64,000 bases of DNA from Chloroflexota bacterium (GTDB taxonomy: Bacteria > Chloroflexota > Dehalococcoidia > Bin125), in assembly GCA_009838735.1 (NCBI GenBank), contig VXQZ01000041.1:1-64000 (forward strand). The letters are read 5' to 3'. Below the pieces are notes generated by a model that worked only from the letters and a program-made list of their open reading frames with translations, searched no databases and was not told the origin of the DNA. Position 1 is the stretch's first letter, and the number at the start of each line of letters is the position of its first letter. Of this stretch, positions 9,174-19,534 are shown one piece after another. The position numbers and the translations under genes were made by a program.

Positions 9174-10583
9174 ATGGTCACTCGATCCGCCCGCTCATTT
9201 GGCGATCCGCATTCGGACCATCGCGCCATCTGGCAGCGCACCCTGCAACTCCTGAGAGACTCGCTCGATCGGGAGACCTTCGAAACCTGGTTTGCCGACA
9301 CTCACGCGATTGAGATTCGCGGCGGGGTGCTTCACGTCGGCGTGCCGACCGTGATCAAGCTCGAGACCCTGCGCGGCAGTTACTATCCGCAGCTCGCCTC
9401 GGCGGTGCGCCAGGCATCGGGCCGCTCCATGGAGATTGAGCTACGCGTCCAGGCGCCGCCCGAGCCGGTCACGCAAGCGCTCGACTTGTCGTCGGGCGAT
9501 AACCCCACGCTCTCCGCCGAGCGCAGCCTGCCGATTCAACCGGCGCGCAGCCGTCCCTCCGTGCTCAACCAGGCGACCTTCGAGCGCTTCGTCGAGGGCA
9601 CGTCCAACCAGATCGCCGTGACCGCGTCCCGCCGGGTGGCGTTCCACCCCGGGGAAGACACCAATCCGCTGTTTATCTACTCCAGTTCCGGTCTGGGTAA
9701 GACTCACCTGCTGCACGCCATCGCACACATCACGATGCAGTCGCACTACACGGTGCTGGTCGACACAGAGTCCTACGTCCGCCAGTTCATCAAGAGCGTC
9801 GAGACCGGTGAACGCGCCGCGTTCCAGGAGAAGTACGAGTCGGCAGAGGTGCTGATCGTTGACGACGTACAAAAGCTCGGCGGCACGGTGCAAACCCAGG
9901 ACGAGTTTTTCAACGTCTTCAATGCACTGCACCAACAGGATCGACAGATCGTGATTGCCTCGGACACGCCGCCGCGGCGGCTCGCCGGGCTCAGCGAGCG
10001 CCTCGTCACCCGCTTTGAGGGCGGACTGGTTGTGGAGATCAACCCGCCCGACCTTGAGTTGCGGATGGCCATTTTGCAGCGCAAGATTCGCGACTGGGAC
10101 ATCGCGGTCGACGAGCCGACGATCCAGATGATTGCCGAGCGTGGGGGCACCAACGTCCGGACCCTGCTCGGCGGGCTGAACCGGGTGCGCGTGTTCGCCG
10201 AGAGCGAGCGCTCGCCGGTGACCCCCGGGGTCGTCATGCGGGCCCTGGCCGGCCATGTCCAGGAAGAGTCGCGCAGAGCCAAACCGACAGTGGCAGAGTT
10301 GATTGCCGCCGCGTCCGACATCACCGGCGTCGCGCCCGACCTGTTCACGGCGCCGCGCAAGGATCGACGCACCGCGCGCGCGCGCCAACTCGTCATGTTC
10401 CTTGCCTGCAAGCACACCGATCTCTCACTCAACTCGATCGGCGAAGCGCTGGGGGGCCGGGACCACTCGACAGTCCTGCACGGCCGCGACAAGGTGGAGC
10501 AGCTGATCGCCAACTCCAGCGATCCCGACGCCCAATGGTGGATCCAGCAGATTTCCGAGATCCGCTCCCGCTTACACCTCTAA
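9174..10583 (+). CDS. dnaA: Chromosomal replication initiator protein DnaA
   Basis: Binds DnaA boxes and unwinds the origin as an ATP filament, 469 residues. N-terminal domain I is followed by a linker, the AAA+ domain (FIYSSSGLGKTHLLHAI at about 167-183, Walker B VLIVDDVQKLGG at 226-237) and the C-terminal DNA-binding domain with the signature LNSIGEALGGRDHSTVLHGR. The Walker A motif is odd: where other DnaA proteins have GGVGLGKT, this one has SSSGLGKT, so the first Gly is Ser. ATG at 9174 has a strong AAGGAGG 10 nt upstream. dnaN and recF do not follow; instead an AT-rich palindromic region and obg do. Confidence 0.97.
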   Translation: MVTRSARSFGDPHSDHRAIWQRTLQLLRDSLDRETFETWFADTHAIEIRGGVLHVGVPTVIKLETLRGSYYPQLASAVRQASGRSMEIELRVQAPPEPVTQALDLSSGDNPTLSAERSLPIQPARSRPSVLNQATFERFVEGTSNQIAVTASRRVAFHPGEDTNPLFIYSSSGLGKTHLLHAIAHITMQSHYTVLVDTESYVRQFIKSVETGERAAFQEKYESAEVLIVDDVQKLGGTVQTQDEFFNVFNALHQQDRQIVIASDTPPRRLAGLSERLVTRFEGGLVVEINPPDLELRMAILQRKIRDWDIAVDEPTIQMIAERGGTNVRTLLGGLNRVRVFAESERSPVTPGVVMRALAGHVQEESRRAKPTVAELIAAASDITGVAPDLFTAPRKDRRTARARQLVMFLACKHTDLSLNSIGEALGGRDHSTVLHGRDKVEQLIANSSDPDAQWWIQQISEIRSRLHL

Positions 10584-10659
10584 AGCGGGAACGCCCCTTC
10601 AGCCCGCGGCACCTCAGCTTCTACCGCCTGCCAGCGCTGCAACTGCACCCAGGAGCGCA

Positions 10660-10887
10660 GCGGGCTGTGGAACGTGCGGGCCCCAGTCAGAGCGTGTCCA
10701 CTCCAGCCGCCCCGGCTGTCCACAGCAGAATTCAGTTTCTCGTCGACGAATCGCAGTGCTTCGTGTGCTCGTCCACAGTGCCCACCCAGCCACCTACAAC
10801 AACAGATCAATTAACTAGTTAAGGAGTATAAGAATTCTCTGTTGTAGGGCCTGTGGATTGCCTGCGCAGGGTGGATAAACTCGACCC
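10660..10887. other. Candidate oriC: DnaA-box cluster around an AT-rich palindromic segment
   Basis: The dnaA-obg gap is about 300 bp. It contains near-matches to TTATCCACA at 10716-10724 (CTGTCCACA), 10769-10777 (TCGTCCACA), 10852-10860 (complement CAATCCACA) and 10870-10878 (complement TTATCCACC, 8 of 9). Between the second and third boxes is an AT-rich stretch, 10801-10846, conspicuous in this GC-rich DNA. It holds the perfect palindromes TTAACTAGTTAA (10811-10822) and AGAATTCT (10831-10838), and is bracketed by CCTACAACA (10793-10801) and its inverse TGTTGTAGG (10840-10848). This is the expected form of a DNA unwinding element beside DnaA boxes. Genes to the left run mostly leftward and dnaA-obg-nadD rightward, which fits an origin. 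Confidence 0.75.
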
Positions 10888-12162
10888 ATGATTGACTCCA
10901 TCGAGGTTGAGGTTGAGGGAGGGGCCGGCGGTCGCGGCGCGGTCTCGTTCCGGCGCGAGAAGTTCGTACCGCGCGGCGGTCCCGATGGCGGACGCGGCGG
11001 ACGCGGAGGAGACGTGATCGTGTTGGCCAACGGCCAGCTCAACACGCTGCGACGGTATCGACGTCAGCGCCGCTTTCGCGCCGAGTCGGGCACCAACGGC
11101 GGCACCAACCAGAAGCGCGGGCGTGCCGGCGCGACGATGGTGCTCGAACTGCCGGTGGGGACGATCGTCTCTCGTGTCCGCGGGCAGGAGTCCGAGCAGC
11201 TGGTCGACCTTGAGGCGGACGCGCAGTCGCTAGTGGTTGCCTGGGGTGGTCGCGGGGGGCAGGGCAACATGTACTTCCGCAGCGCGACCAATCAGACCCC
11301 GCGCGTGGCCCAGAAAGGCGAACCGGGCGAGCGCTGCCGGCTCAAGTTTGAGCTGCGCATCCTGGCCGACGTTGGCATCGTGGGGCTGCCGAACGCGGGC
11401 AAGTCGTCGCTGCTTCGCCACTTGAGCGCCGCCCGCCCGCGCGTGGCCGATTACCCCTTTACGACACTGGAGCCGCATCTCGGCGTCGTGTCGGTCGGCT
11501 GGGACGAGTTCGTCATGGCCGACCTGCCGGGACTGATCGAAGGCGCCGCCGACGGGGCGGGCCTGGGTCACGACTTTCTCCGCCACACGTCGCGAACCAG
11601 GCTGCTGGTCCACCTGATTGACGGGTCGCAAGATGACCCGTGCGGTGCGAAGGCGCTGGTCGACAGCGAACTCGCCGGCTACTCGGCCGAGCTGGCCGCC
11701 CGACCCCAGATTGTCGTGATCAACAAGGTTGACCTGGAGGAAGTGGACGTCTTCCGGGAAGAGATCGCGGCACAGTTCGGCAACATGGATCCGGCGCCGC
11801 TGTTCTGCTCCGCTGTGACAGGCGAAGGAACCGACGACGTGGTCGCAGCCTGCGCATCGGCGCTGCAAGAGTTGCGCCAGCAGGAACCACCCAGAACCGC
11901 GGAGGTCCCTGTCGTCCGGCCCAGGCAAGACGGCCGCCGATTCGAAGTTGATGAGCTGGCCTCAGGGCTGTTCCAGGTGCGCGGCGCATCGGTGGAGCGA
12001 TTTGTCTCGATGATGGAGCTGGATCAGGATGAGGCGCTGGCCGAAACCTACCGCTGGCTCGATCGTCGCGGTGTGGCGTCGGCGCTACAGCGGGCCGGCT
12101 GCCAGCCGGGTGATGTCGTCAGGATCGGTCAGGCGCGCATCAAGTGGGAATGGGAGCGCTGA
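10888..12162 (+). CDS. obg: Obg family GTPase (CgtA)
   Basis: Ribosome-associated GTPase needed for 50S assembly and linked to replication and stress control, 424 residues. It has the Gly-rich Obg fold (FVPRGGPDGGRGGRGGDV), the GTPase domain (VGLPNAGKSSLLRHL at 165-179, DYPFTTLEPHLGVV, DLPGLIEGAADGAGLG, NKVD) and a C-terminal OCT domain of about 80 residues. ATG at 10888 lies only 9 bp after a DnaA-box-like site and has no clear SD. nadD starts inside or just after its 3' end, so the two are co-translated. Confidence 0.96.
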   Translation: MIDSIEVEVEGGAGGRGAVSFRREKFVPRGGPDGGRGGRGGDVIVLANGQLNTLRRYRRQRRFRAESGTNGGTNQKRGRAGATMVLELPVGTIVSRVRGQESEQLVDLEADAQSLVVAWGGRGGQGNMYFRSATNQTPRVAQKGEPGERCRLKFELRILADVGIVGLPNAGKSSLLRHLSAARPRVADYPFTTLEPHLGVVSVGWDEFVMADLPGLIEGAADGAGLGHDFLRHTSRTRLLVHLIDGSQDDPCGAKALVDSELAGYSAELAARPQIVVINKVDLEEVDVFREEIAAQFGNMDPAPLFCSAVTGEGTDDVVAACASALQELRQQEPPRTAEVPVVRPRQDGRRFEVDELASGLFQVRGASVERFVSMMELDQDEALAETYRWLDRRGVASALQRAGCQPGDVVRIGQARIKWEWER

Positions 12163-12797
12163 CGGTCGTGGGCGAGGTCGCCGATATCCAGTTCGAGCCA
12201 CACGAGCGCGTCGGCGCCCTGGGCGGCACGTTCGATCCGCTGCATCGAGCTCACCTGCACCTGGCCGATGCGGCCGCCCAGGCACTGGAGCTCGACCGGC
12301 TGGTCCTGATTCCCGCCGGCGACCCTTGGCGCAAACGTGACCGTCAAGTCAGCTCAGCCGAGCACCGCCTGGCCATGACCCTGGCAGCGGCCGAGGATCG
12401 CGGGGGCGGGCTCGAGGTGTCCGACCTGGAAGTCCGCCGCGGCGGCCCGACCTACACGCTCGATACCGTCCGCGAACTGCGGGATCGCGGCGCACAGCAA
12501 CTCTGGTGGATCATGGGCGCCGATGCGGTGCTGGACCTGCCGCACTGGCACAAACCCAACGAGATCCTGACCTGCGCTCGGATCGCCGCGGCCGTGAGGC
12601 CGGGCGCGGAGCTGGATCGCCGCCAACTCGACAAGATCGTCTATGGCCTCGGCCGCTGGCTCGACTGGGTGCCGATGGAGCCAATCGACCTCTCGGCATC
12701 AGAACTCAGAGAACGCATCACCAGGGGTGAAGACGTGTCGGAGGACGTGCCGTCGGCCGTCTGGCAGTACGCGAGGGACCACCAGCTCTACGCCTGA
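12150..12797 (+). CDS. nadD: Nicotinate-nucleotide adenylyltransferase
   Basis: Adenylates nicotinate mononucleotide in NAD synthesis, about 215 residues. The nucleotidyltransferase motif GGTFDPLHRAHLHLA and the C-terminal LSASELRERI (the ISxTxxR element) are clear, as is WWIMGADAVLDLPHWHKP. The start is uncertain: ATG at 12150 overlaps obg by 13 nt, a GTG lies two codons upstream, and GTG at 12168 would follow the obg stop with GGGAG 11 nt upstream. All give the full catalytic domain. The obg-nadD order is common in bacteria. Confidence 0.95.
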   Translation: MGALTVVGEVADIQFEPHERVGALGGTFDPLHRAHLHLADAAAQALELDRLVLIPAGDPWRKRDRQVSSAEHRLAMTLAAAEDRGGGLEVSDLEVRRGGPTYTLDTVRELRDRGAQQLWWIMGADAVLDLPHWHKPNEILTCARIAAAVRPGAELDRRQLDKIVYGLGRWLDWVPMEPIDLSASELRERITRGEDVSEDVPSAVWQYARDHQLYA

Positions 12798-12832
12798 CCT
12801 GGAGTCTTGGCGCGCCGGCGGGCCGCTGGGGG

Positions 12833-13495
12833 CTAGCCACGGCCAATGTTCTCCGACGTGTAGTGCTCCTTGCGCACCAGGATCGTCAGGCGTGGGCCGG
12901 GCGGGAAGAGAAAGGGCCGCAGCGGCAGCGTCTGCACCCAGGCGAAGCCGGCGTCGTAGGCGAGCTGTCCCAACTGACCGAATGTGCGCAGATGAGGCGG
13001 GGGACCACTCAGGCCCAGCAGGGACGACCAAACGGCGTTGACTGCGGCCGATCGTGAGCGTGCCACCTCCCACAGCACGGCGACGCCGTTGTGGTCGAGC
13101 ACCCGCCAGAGTTCCTCGAGCACGCGCAGCGCCCGCTCGTCGTCCCAATGGCGCAGTTGGTGGGGGACGACGGCGAAGTCGAAGGAGCCGTCCTGATAGG
13201 GCAAGCGATGCGGCTCCGCGCGGACGACGAGCATGTCCTTGGTCTCGGCATGCGCACGCGCATCGCAAAGCACCGCGTGCGGAGTCGGTTCAAGTCCTGC
13301 GGTATCGGCGATCAGGGCGGCGAGCGGCGGCGAGTCTGGTCCGAGCACGAGCAACCGCTCAACTGGAGCCATCGCGGTCAACGCGATCAACTGAGGCGCC
13401 GGGGAATCTTCAAGCGCGAGACGTGGCTGCCCCCGCCACCAACGCCACAGCGCCGGGGGAATCGCCAGCAGCGGAGCGGCGCTGGACTGGAGCAC
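12833..13495 (-). CDS. SAM-dependent methyltransferase-like protein
   Basis: About 220 residues from a GTG at 13495, four bases after the gyrB stop, so translation is probably coupled. Class I methyltransferase features are visible: RLLVLGPDSPPLAALIAD (motif I region, though diverged from the usual GxGxG), LPYQDGSFDFAVVPHQLRHW (motif IV/post region of the Methyltransf_11 type) and ALRVLEELWRVLDHNGVAVLWE. The weak motif I leaves doubt about SAM binding. The target is unknown. The frame stays open upstream into gyrB, but those residues are not protein-like. Confidence 0.75.
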   Translation of the reverse strand: MLQSSAAPLLAIPPALWRWWRGQPRLALEDSPAPQLIALTAMAPVERLLVLGPDSPPLAALIADTAGLEPTPHAVLCDARAHAETKDMLVVRAEPHRLPYQDGSFDFAVVPHQLRHWDDERALRVLEELWRVLDHNGVAVLWEVARSRSAAVNAVWSSLLGLSGPPPHLRTFGQLGQLAYDAGFAWVQTLPLRPFLFPPGPRLTILVRKEHYTSENIGRG

Positions 13496-13499
13496 GGAG

Positions 13500-15653
<2,154 letters not shown>

Positions 15654-15697
15654 CATAACGCCTGGAACACACAATTCCGCACCGGAATGAGGCCTGA

Positions 15698-16207
15698 ATG
15701 ACGAGCTGGCGGGAGCGATTGCGTCTCACCGATCCCGGCGTCGCTCGAGACGCCGTCTTGCAGGCGCTGCCCGACCGAATCGACGACCTCTCGCCCGTCG
15801 CCGTCGTGCGCAACGCGATCAACGACACCTCCGGGCGCGTCTGGGCCCAGGTTCGTTCCGAGCTGGTCTTCCGGCCCGAATTCGAGCCCGCCCTCGATGG
15901 ACTGTCCGGCTTCTCTCACCTCTTCGTTATCGGCTGGATGGGTGACGTAACGGAGGAAGGCCGGGCCCTGCTCAAGCTTCATCCGTCCGGCGGAGAGGAC
16001 ACACCGGAGGTTGGCGTCTTCGCTACTCGAACGGCGCACCGGCCCAACCCGATCTCGATCTCGATCTGTCCGCTTGAATCGGTCGACGGCAACATCGCCA
16101 AGGTGATCGGCCTCGACCTCGTCAACGGCACCCCGGTGCTTGACGTGAAGCCCTACGTCACCTTCTACGACTCATTCGACTCAACGATCCCCAGGTGGGC
16201 GGAGTAG
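15698..16207 (+). CDS. trmO: tRNA (t6A37)-N6 methyltransferase TrmO/TsaA family
   Basis: 169 residues. Family members methylate N6 of threonylcarbamoyladenosine at tRNA position 37 using SAM. The TsaA-like beta-barrel motifs are present: GLSGFSHLFVIGWM, VGVFATRTAHRPNPISIS (the family signature) and NGTPVLDVKPYVTFYDS. The first 30 residues look like a short extension before the barrel. A Nudix gene follows after 6 bp, suggesting an operon. Confidence 0.9.
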   Translation: MTSWRERLRLTDPGVARDAVLQALPDRIDDLSPVAVVRNAINDTSGRVWAQVRSELVFRPEFEPALDGLSGFSHLFVIGWMGDVTEEGRALLKLHPSGGEDTPEVGVFATRTAHRPNPISISICPLESVDGNIAKVIGLDLVNGTPVLDVKPYVTFYDSFDSTIPRWAE

Positions 16208-16213
16208 CGATCG

Positions 16214-16705
16214 GTGCCGCGGCTGCGTAGCAACATCGTCGCCGTCTACGTCGTCCGCCCGGCGGAAGACGGGGTCGAACTGCTCATGCTCCAGCGTCCG
16301 GATGGCCACCGCTTCGCCGGCGCCTGGCAGACCGTGGGCGGCCACATCGAGGAGAAGCAAGGCGAAACCGCCTGGCAAGCCGCGCTGAGAGAGCTGCAAG
16401 AGGAAACCGGCCTCGATGTCGAGCGCTGGTTCCGCATCGACCGTCCCGAGACGTTCTACAACCCCGAAAACGACACCATCTACCTCGTCCCCGCCTTCGC
16501 TGCCCTCGTGGCGGCCGGAGCAGAGCCAACGATCTCCGACGAGCATCAAGCCTGGCGCTGGCAAACCGCCGAAGACGCCGCCCGCTCGGTCGACTGGGCG
16601 GCGATGCGTGACTCGATCCTGACGGTCGGCGAAGCGCTCGCCGATCCGGATTCGCCCGGCCTGGGTGTCACCGAGATGTATCCCGATGAACTTGGCGCCG
16701 ACTGA
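16214..16705 (+). CDS. Nudix hydrolase
   Basis: 163 residues from a GTG start. The Nudix box is readable as GGHIEEKQGETAWQAALREL followed by QEETGL, which gives the REUxEExGU metal site, but the first half has two more residues than the canonical Gx5E. The fold cleaves nucleoside diphosphate-linked compounds; the substrate cannot be told from sequence. It lies 6 bp after trmO and before the YchF-like GTPase on the same strand. Confidence 0.88.
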   Translation: MPRLRSNIVAVYVVRPAEDGVELLMLQRPDGHRFAGAWQTVGGHIEEKQGETAWQAALRELQEETGLDVERWFRIDRPETFYNPENDTIYLVPAFAALVAAGAEPTISDEHQAWRWQTAEDAARSVDWAAMRDSILTVGEALADPDSPGLGVTEMYPDELGAD

Positions 16706-16788
16706 GTTCAGGTTCCACGCTTGCCGAGGGAGTCGGCAATGGGCACTGAGAGACTGACCATCTCCCTCGACCGTGCAACGATGACCCC

Positions 16789-17874
16789 ATGACCTCGATC
16801 GGACTGATCGGCTTTGAGCGCTCGGGCAAAACGACGCTATTCAACGCCCTGACCGGAGCGGGGCGGCCCACAGGATTCTCCACCCACATGGAGCCGCATG
16901 AAGGCGTCGTCCCGGCCGCCGACGCGCGTCTGGACCGGCTATCTGACCTGTATCAGCCGAAGAAGACCACGCCGGCGGTGCTCGACGTGGTCGATTTCCC
17001 CGGCGCCGGGTTCGCCGGCGCTCTGGGCGGAGCCAACCACCCGCCGTCGAGCAAATTGCTCGACCAACTCTCGCAACTCGACGCCCTCGTCCACGTCGTG
17101 CGCGCCTTCGACAACGACGCCGTCCCCCATCCGGCCGAGCGCATCGATCCCGAGGGCGACATTGAAGCCATGCAGCTGGAACTCACCTTCGCCGACCTGG
17201 CGCTGATCGAAAAGCGCCTCCAGCGGATCGCCGACGAAACCAAGTCGATGAAGGCGGCGGAACGGGTCGCCATCGACAGAGAGACGGACCTGCTGCGCCG
17301 CCTGCAAATCCACCTCGGCGACGGCGGCACATTGCTCGACGCTCCCCTGTCGGAGCTTGAGCGTGCCGACATCCGCCACTACCGCTTTCTCACCGAACGA
17401 CCGATGCTGACCATCTTCAACATTGACGAAGAGACTGCCTCCGAAGGAACGATCGAAGGCATCGCACTCTCGGCGCGCCTGGAGGAAGAACTGCGCGACT
17501 TCGCCGACGACGAAGCGGCCGCATATCGCGAGGAGCTCGGCGTCGGAGCCGGCGCGGTCGAGACGGCGCTCCAGGAGACATTCCGCCTCCTCGGCCTGCG
17601 CACATTCTTCACCGTCGGCCCTGACGATTGCCGCGCCTGGAACGTCCGGGCCGGAGACACCGCGCCTCAGGCGGCAGGCAAAATCCACACCGACTTCGAG
17701 CGAGGCTTTATCCGCGCAGAAGTCGTGCGTTGGGATGATCTGCTAGATTGCGGCGCCGCAGTTGGAGCGTCGGGAGCAGAGGCCGAGGCGAAGAAGCGCG
17801 CTCAACTGCGCACCGAAGGCAAAGACTACGAAGTCCAGGACGGTGACGTCCTGCACATCCTCTTCAACGTCTGA
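16789..17874 (+). CDS. ychF: YchF/OLA1-like P-loop GTPase/ATPase
   Basis: 361 residues. P-loop GFERSGKTTLFNALTG, switch region with DFPGAGFAGALG in place of the usual DIAGLVxGA, a helical insertion in the middle, and a C-terminal TGS domain ending YEVQDGDVLHILFNV. The position that gives base specificity reads NIDE, like the NxxE of YchF proteins that prefer ATP, rather than NKxD. The protein is diverged from typical YchF and its G3 motif differs, so it may be a paralogue. Role in the cell: ribosome-associated and stress-related in other species. A standalone xdhC-like gene follows. Confidence 0.8.
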   Translation: MTSIGLIGFERSGKTTLFNALTGAGRPTGFSTHMEPHEGVVPAADARLDRLSDLYQPKKTTPAVLDVVDFPGAGFAGALGGANHPPSSKLLDQLSQLDALVHVVRAFDNDAVPHPAERIDPEGDIEAMQLELTFADLALIEKRLQRIADETKSMKAAERVAIDRETDLLRRLQIHLGDGGTLLDAPLSELERADIRHYRFLTERPMLTIFNIDEETASEGTIEGIALSARLEEELRDFADDEAAAYREELGVGAGAVETALQETFRLLGLRTFFTVGPDDCRAWNVRAGDTAPQAAGKIHTDFERGFIRAEVVRWDDLLDCGAAVGASGAEAEAKKRAQLRTEGKDYEVQDGDVLHILFNV

Positions 17875-17904
17875 TTGGTGGATTCCGGGTCGTATCCTGA
17901 CGCC

Positions 17905-18741
17905 ATGGCCAACCCCGCCGAAATCGCCCGCGCCCTGCTGGTAGCTGCCCGCGAGGGTCCGGCCGTCGCCTCATGCACCGTCATGGGCGCGACCGACGGA
18001 GTCGAAGTTGCGCTCGGCGCCAAGATGCTGGTCTACGAGGACCGGAACCTGGGCGAGATCGGCGGCGGCCCACTCGAAGCGGCCGTGACGGACTTCGGAC
18101 GCAGAGCGATCCCCAAGCACCTCGTCCAGACCTGCGCCTTCACGCCGGACGGCGAGCTCGTCGAGGGCCGCCGCGCGATCGAAGCTGCCGACGCGATCGT
18201 TGAAATCCTCGTCGAAGTGGTTGAGCCGGCTGCGACCCTACTGGTGGTCGGCGGCGGACACGTCGGCCTCGCCGTCGGTCAGCTCGGCGCGATGCTGGGC
18301 ATGGAAGTCGCGATCATCGACGACCGCGAGGACTACGCCAACGAAGACCGCTTCCCCTACGAGGCCAATGTGATCTGCGGCGACTTCGGCGAGGAGCTCG
18401 AGCGCTTCCCAATCACTGCCAACACCTACATCGTGCTCGTCTCACGCGGACACAAGGTCGACGAACTCGCGCTGCGTTCTGTCGCCGAACGCGGCGCCGG
18501 CTACGTCGGCATGATCGGTTCCAAGCGCCGCACCCGCACCGTGCTCCAGCACCTGGCCGAAGAAGGAATCGAGCCGCAGGTGCTGGACAAGGTCTTCACG
18601 CCGATCGGCCTCGATATCGGCGCGGAGACCCCAGAAGAGATCGCCGTGTCGGTGCTGGGCGAGATCATCCTCGTCCGTCGCGGGGGCGGCGCGCAGCCAA
18701 TGTCGGAGCACGGCCGCATGCTGGCCTCAATCCGGCGCTAA
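17905..18741 (+). CDS. XdhC/CoxI family protein with Rossmann domain
   Basis: 278 residues from ATG at 17905. The N-terminal XdhC_CoxI domain shows GAKMLVYEDRNLGEIGGGPL, and the C-terminal Rossmann-like domain shows TLLVVGGGHVGLAVGQLGAM and RGHKVDELALRSVAERGA followed by YVGMIGSKRR. XdhC proteins insert or sulfurate the molybdenum cofactor of xanthine dehydrogenase-type enzymes. No molybdenum hydroxylase is in the window. The next gene encodes only the small N-terminal domain, so the two may work as a pair. Confidence 0.88.
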   Translation: MANPAEIARALLVAAREGPAVASCTVMGATDGVEVALGAKMLVYEDRNLGEIGGGPLEAAVTDFGRRAIPKHLVQTCAFTPDGELVEGRRAIEAADAIVEILVEVVEPAATLLVVGGGHVGLAVGQLGAMLGMEVAIIDDREDYANEDRFPYEANVICGDFGEELERFPITANTYIVLVSRGHKVDELALRSVAERGAGYVGMIGSKRRTRTVLQHLAEEGIEPQVLDKVFTPIGLDIGAETPEEIAVSVLGEIILVRRGGGAQPMSEHGRMLASIRR

Positions 18742-18754
18742 ACTGCTGTTGATC

Positions 18755-18775
18755 CCCTCTCCCTCTGGGAGAGGG
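18755..18775. repeat. Hairpin repeat CCCTCTCCC/GGGAGAGGG
   Basis: Perfect 9-bp arms around TCT, followed by TTAGGGTGAGGG, between the two XdhC-like genes. A second copy of the same element lies at 51338-51358. It looks like a dispersed intergenic repeat; it sits inside an apparent operon, so strong termination is less likely. Confidence 0.6.
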
Positions 18776-18819
18776 TTAGGGTGAGGGCAACTCCCCGATC
18801 CGGAAGAGGTACGCGAAGC

Positions 18820-19137
18820 ATGCCACAGGACGAGGTCTACGAAGCAATGTCCAGCGCCTTCGACCAGGGTGCGCCGGTTGCGTTGGCGACCGTGGCCCAG
18901 ACGCTCGGTTCGACGCCGCGCAAGACCGGCGCCAAGATGCTGGTCCGCGAGGACGGCACGTTCGTCGGCACGATCGGCGGCGGTTGCGGCGAGGCTGAGG
19001 TCTGGCAGGAAGCGATGGACGCCCTTGAAGACGGCGACGCCCGCATGGTCACCGTCGACCTGACCGAGCCGGTCGACGGCGAGGACAAGATCTGCGGCGG
19101 GATCATGCGCATCTTCGTCGAGAAGCTCGAGGCCTGA
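18820..19137 (+). CDS. Small XdhC/CoxI domain protein
   Basis: 105 residues from ATG at 18820 (MPQDEVYEAMSSAFD). It contains only the N-terminal XdhC_CoxI domain: VALATVAQTLGSTPRKTGAK and GTIGGGCGEAEVWQEA, with the conserved GGGCGE segment. In aerobic CO dehydrogenase and xanthine dehydrogenase clusters, short CoxI-like and long XdhC proteins occur together, as here. Frame upstream of this Met runs through the hairpin repeat and is not counted. Confidence 0.85.
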   Translation: MPQDEVYEAMSSAFDQGAPVALATVAQTLGSTPRKTGAKMLVREDGTFVGTIGGGCGEAEVWQEAMDALEDGDARMVTVDLTEPVDGEDKICGGIMRIFVEKLEA

Positions 19138-19159
19138 TCCGAGGCGCGCGGGGATTCCG

Positions 19160-19534
19160 ATGCCAGATATCGCCGTCAATCCGACCAGCGAGGTCGAACT
19201 CAAACTGCCCGACGATCCGCGGGTCACGCCGCTCGTCCGCCGTCTGGCGATCGAAAACTGGGAGATCTACCGCGACGGCGCCCTGCGCAGCGGCATGCCG
19301 ATCGTCGCCGCCTGGATGGACATCTACGTCGATCGCGAAGACAGAACACTGTTCTTCGTGGCGATCCACTGTGACGCGACGCGCCAGGAGACGCGGGACT
19401 TTAGGGATTCGCTCAGCCATCTCACACAAGCGTGGTTTGACGGACTACCCGAGGACGAGTATGAGGTTGCCTCGTTGATACCGTTCACGTTCGCCGGCGT
19501 GAAGCGCGACGAGCAAGCCGTCAATGGCGCTTGA
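19160..19534 (+). CDS. Hypothetical protein, partner of a HEPN-domain protein
   Basis: 124 residues, MPDIAVNPTSEVELKLPDD start. I do not recognise the family. It is mixed alpha/beta, with a hydrophobic central strand (RTLFFVAIHCDA) and a helix with FRDSLSHLTQAWFDG. Its last 11 nt overlap the next gene, which carries a HEPN RNase-like motif; this tight overlap is typical of toxin-antitoxin or enzyme-regulator pairs. It has no nucleotidyltransferase GSxxxGxxxxxSD motif, so it is not an MNT antitoxin. Confidence 0.6.
   Translation: MPDIAVNPTSEVELKLPDDPRVTPLVRRLAIENWEIYRDGALRSGMPIVAAWMDIYVDREDRTLFFVAIHCDATRQETRDFRDSLSHLTQAWFDGLPEDEYEVASLIPFTFAGVKRDEQAVNGA

Noticed and set aside
10584..12162. dnaN or recF after dnaA
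   Set aside because: The gene after dnaA is clearly Obg, with Obg fold and GTPase motifs.
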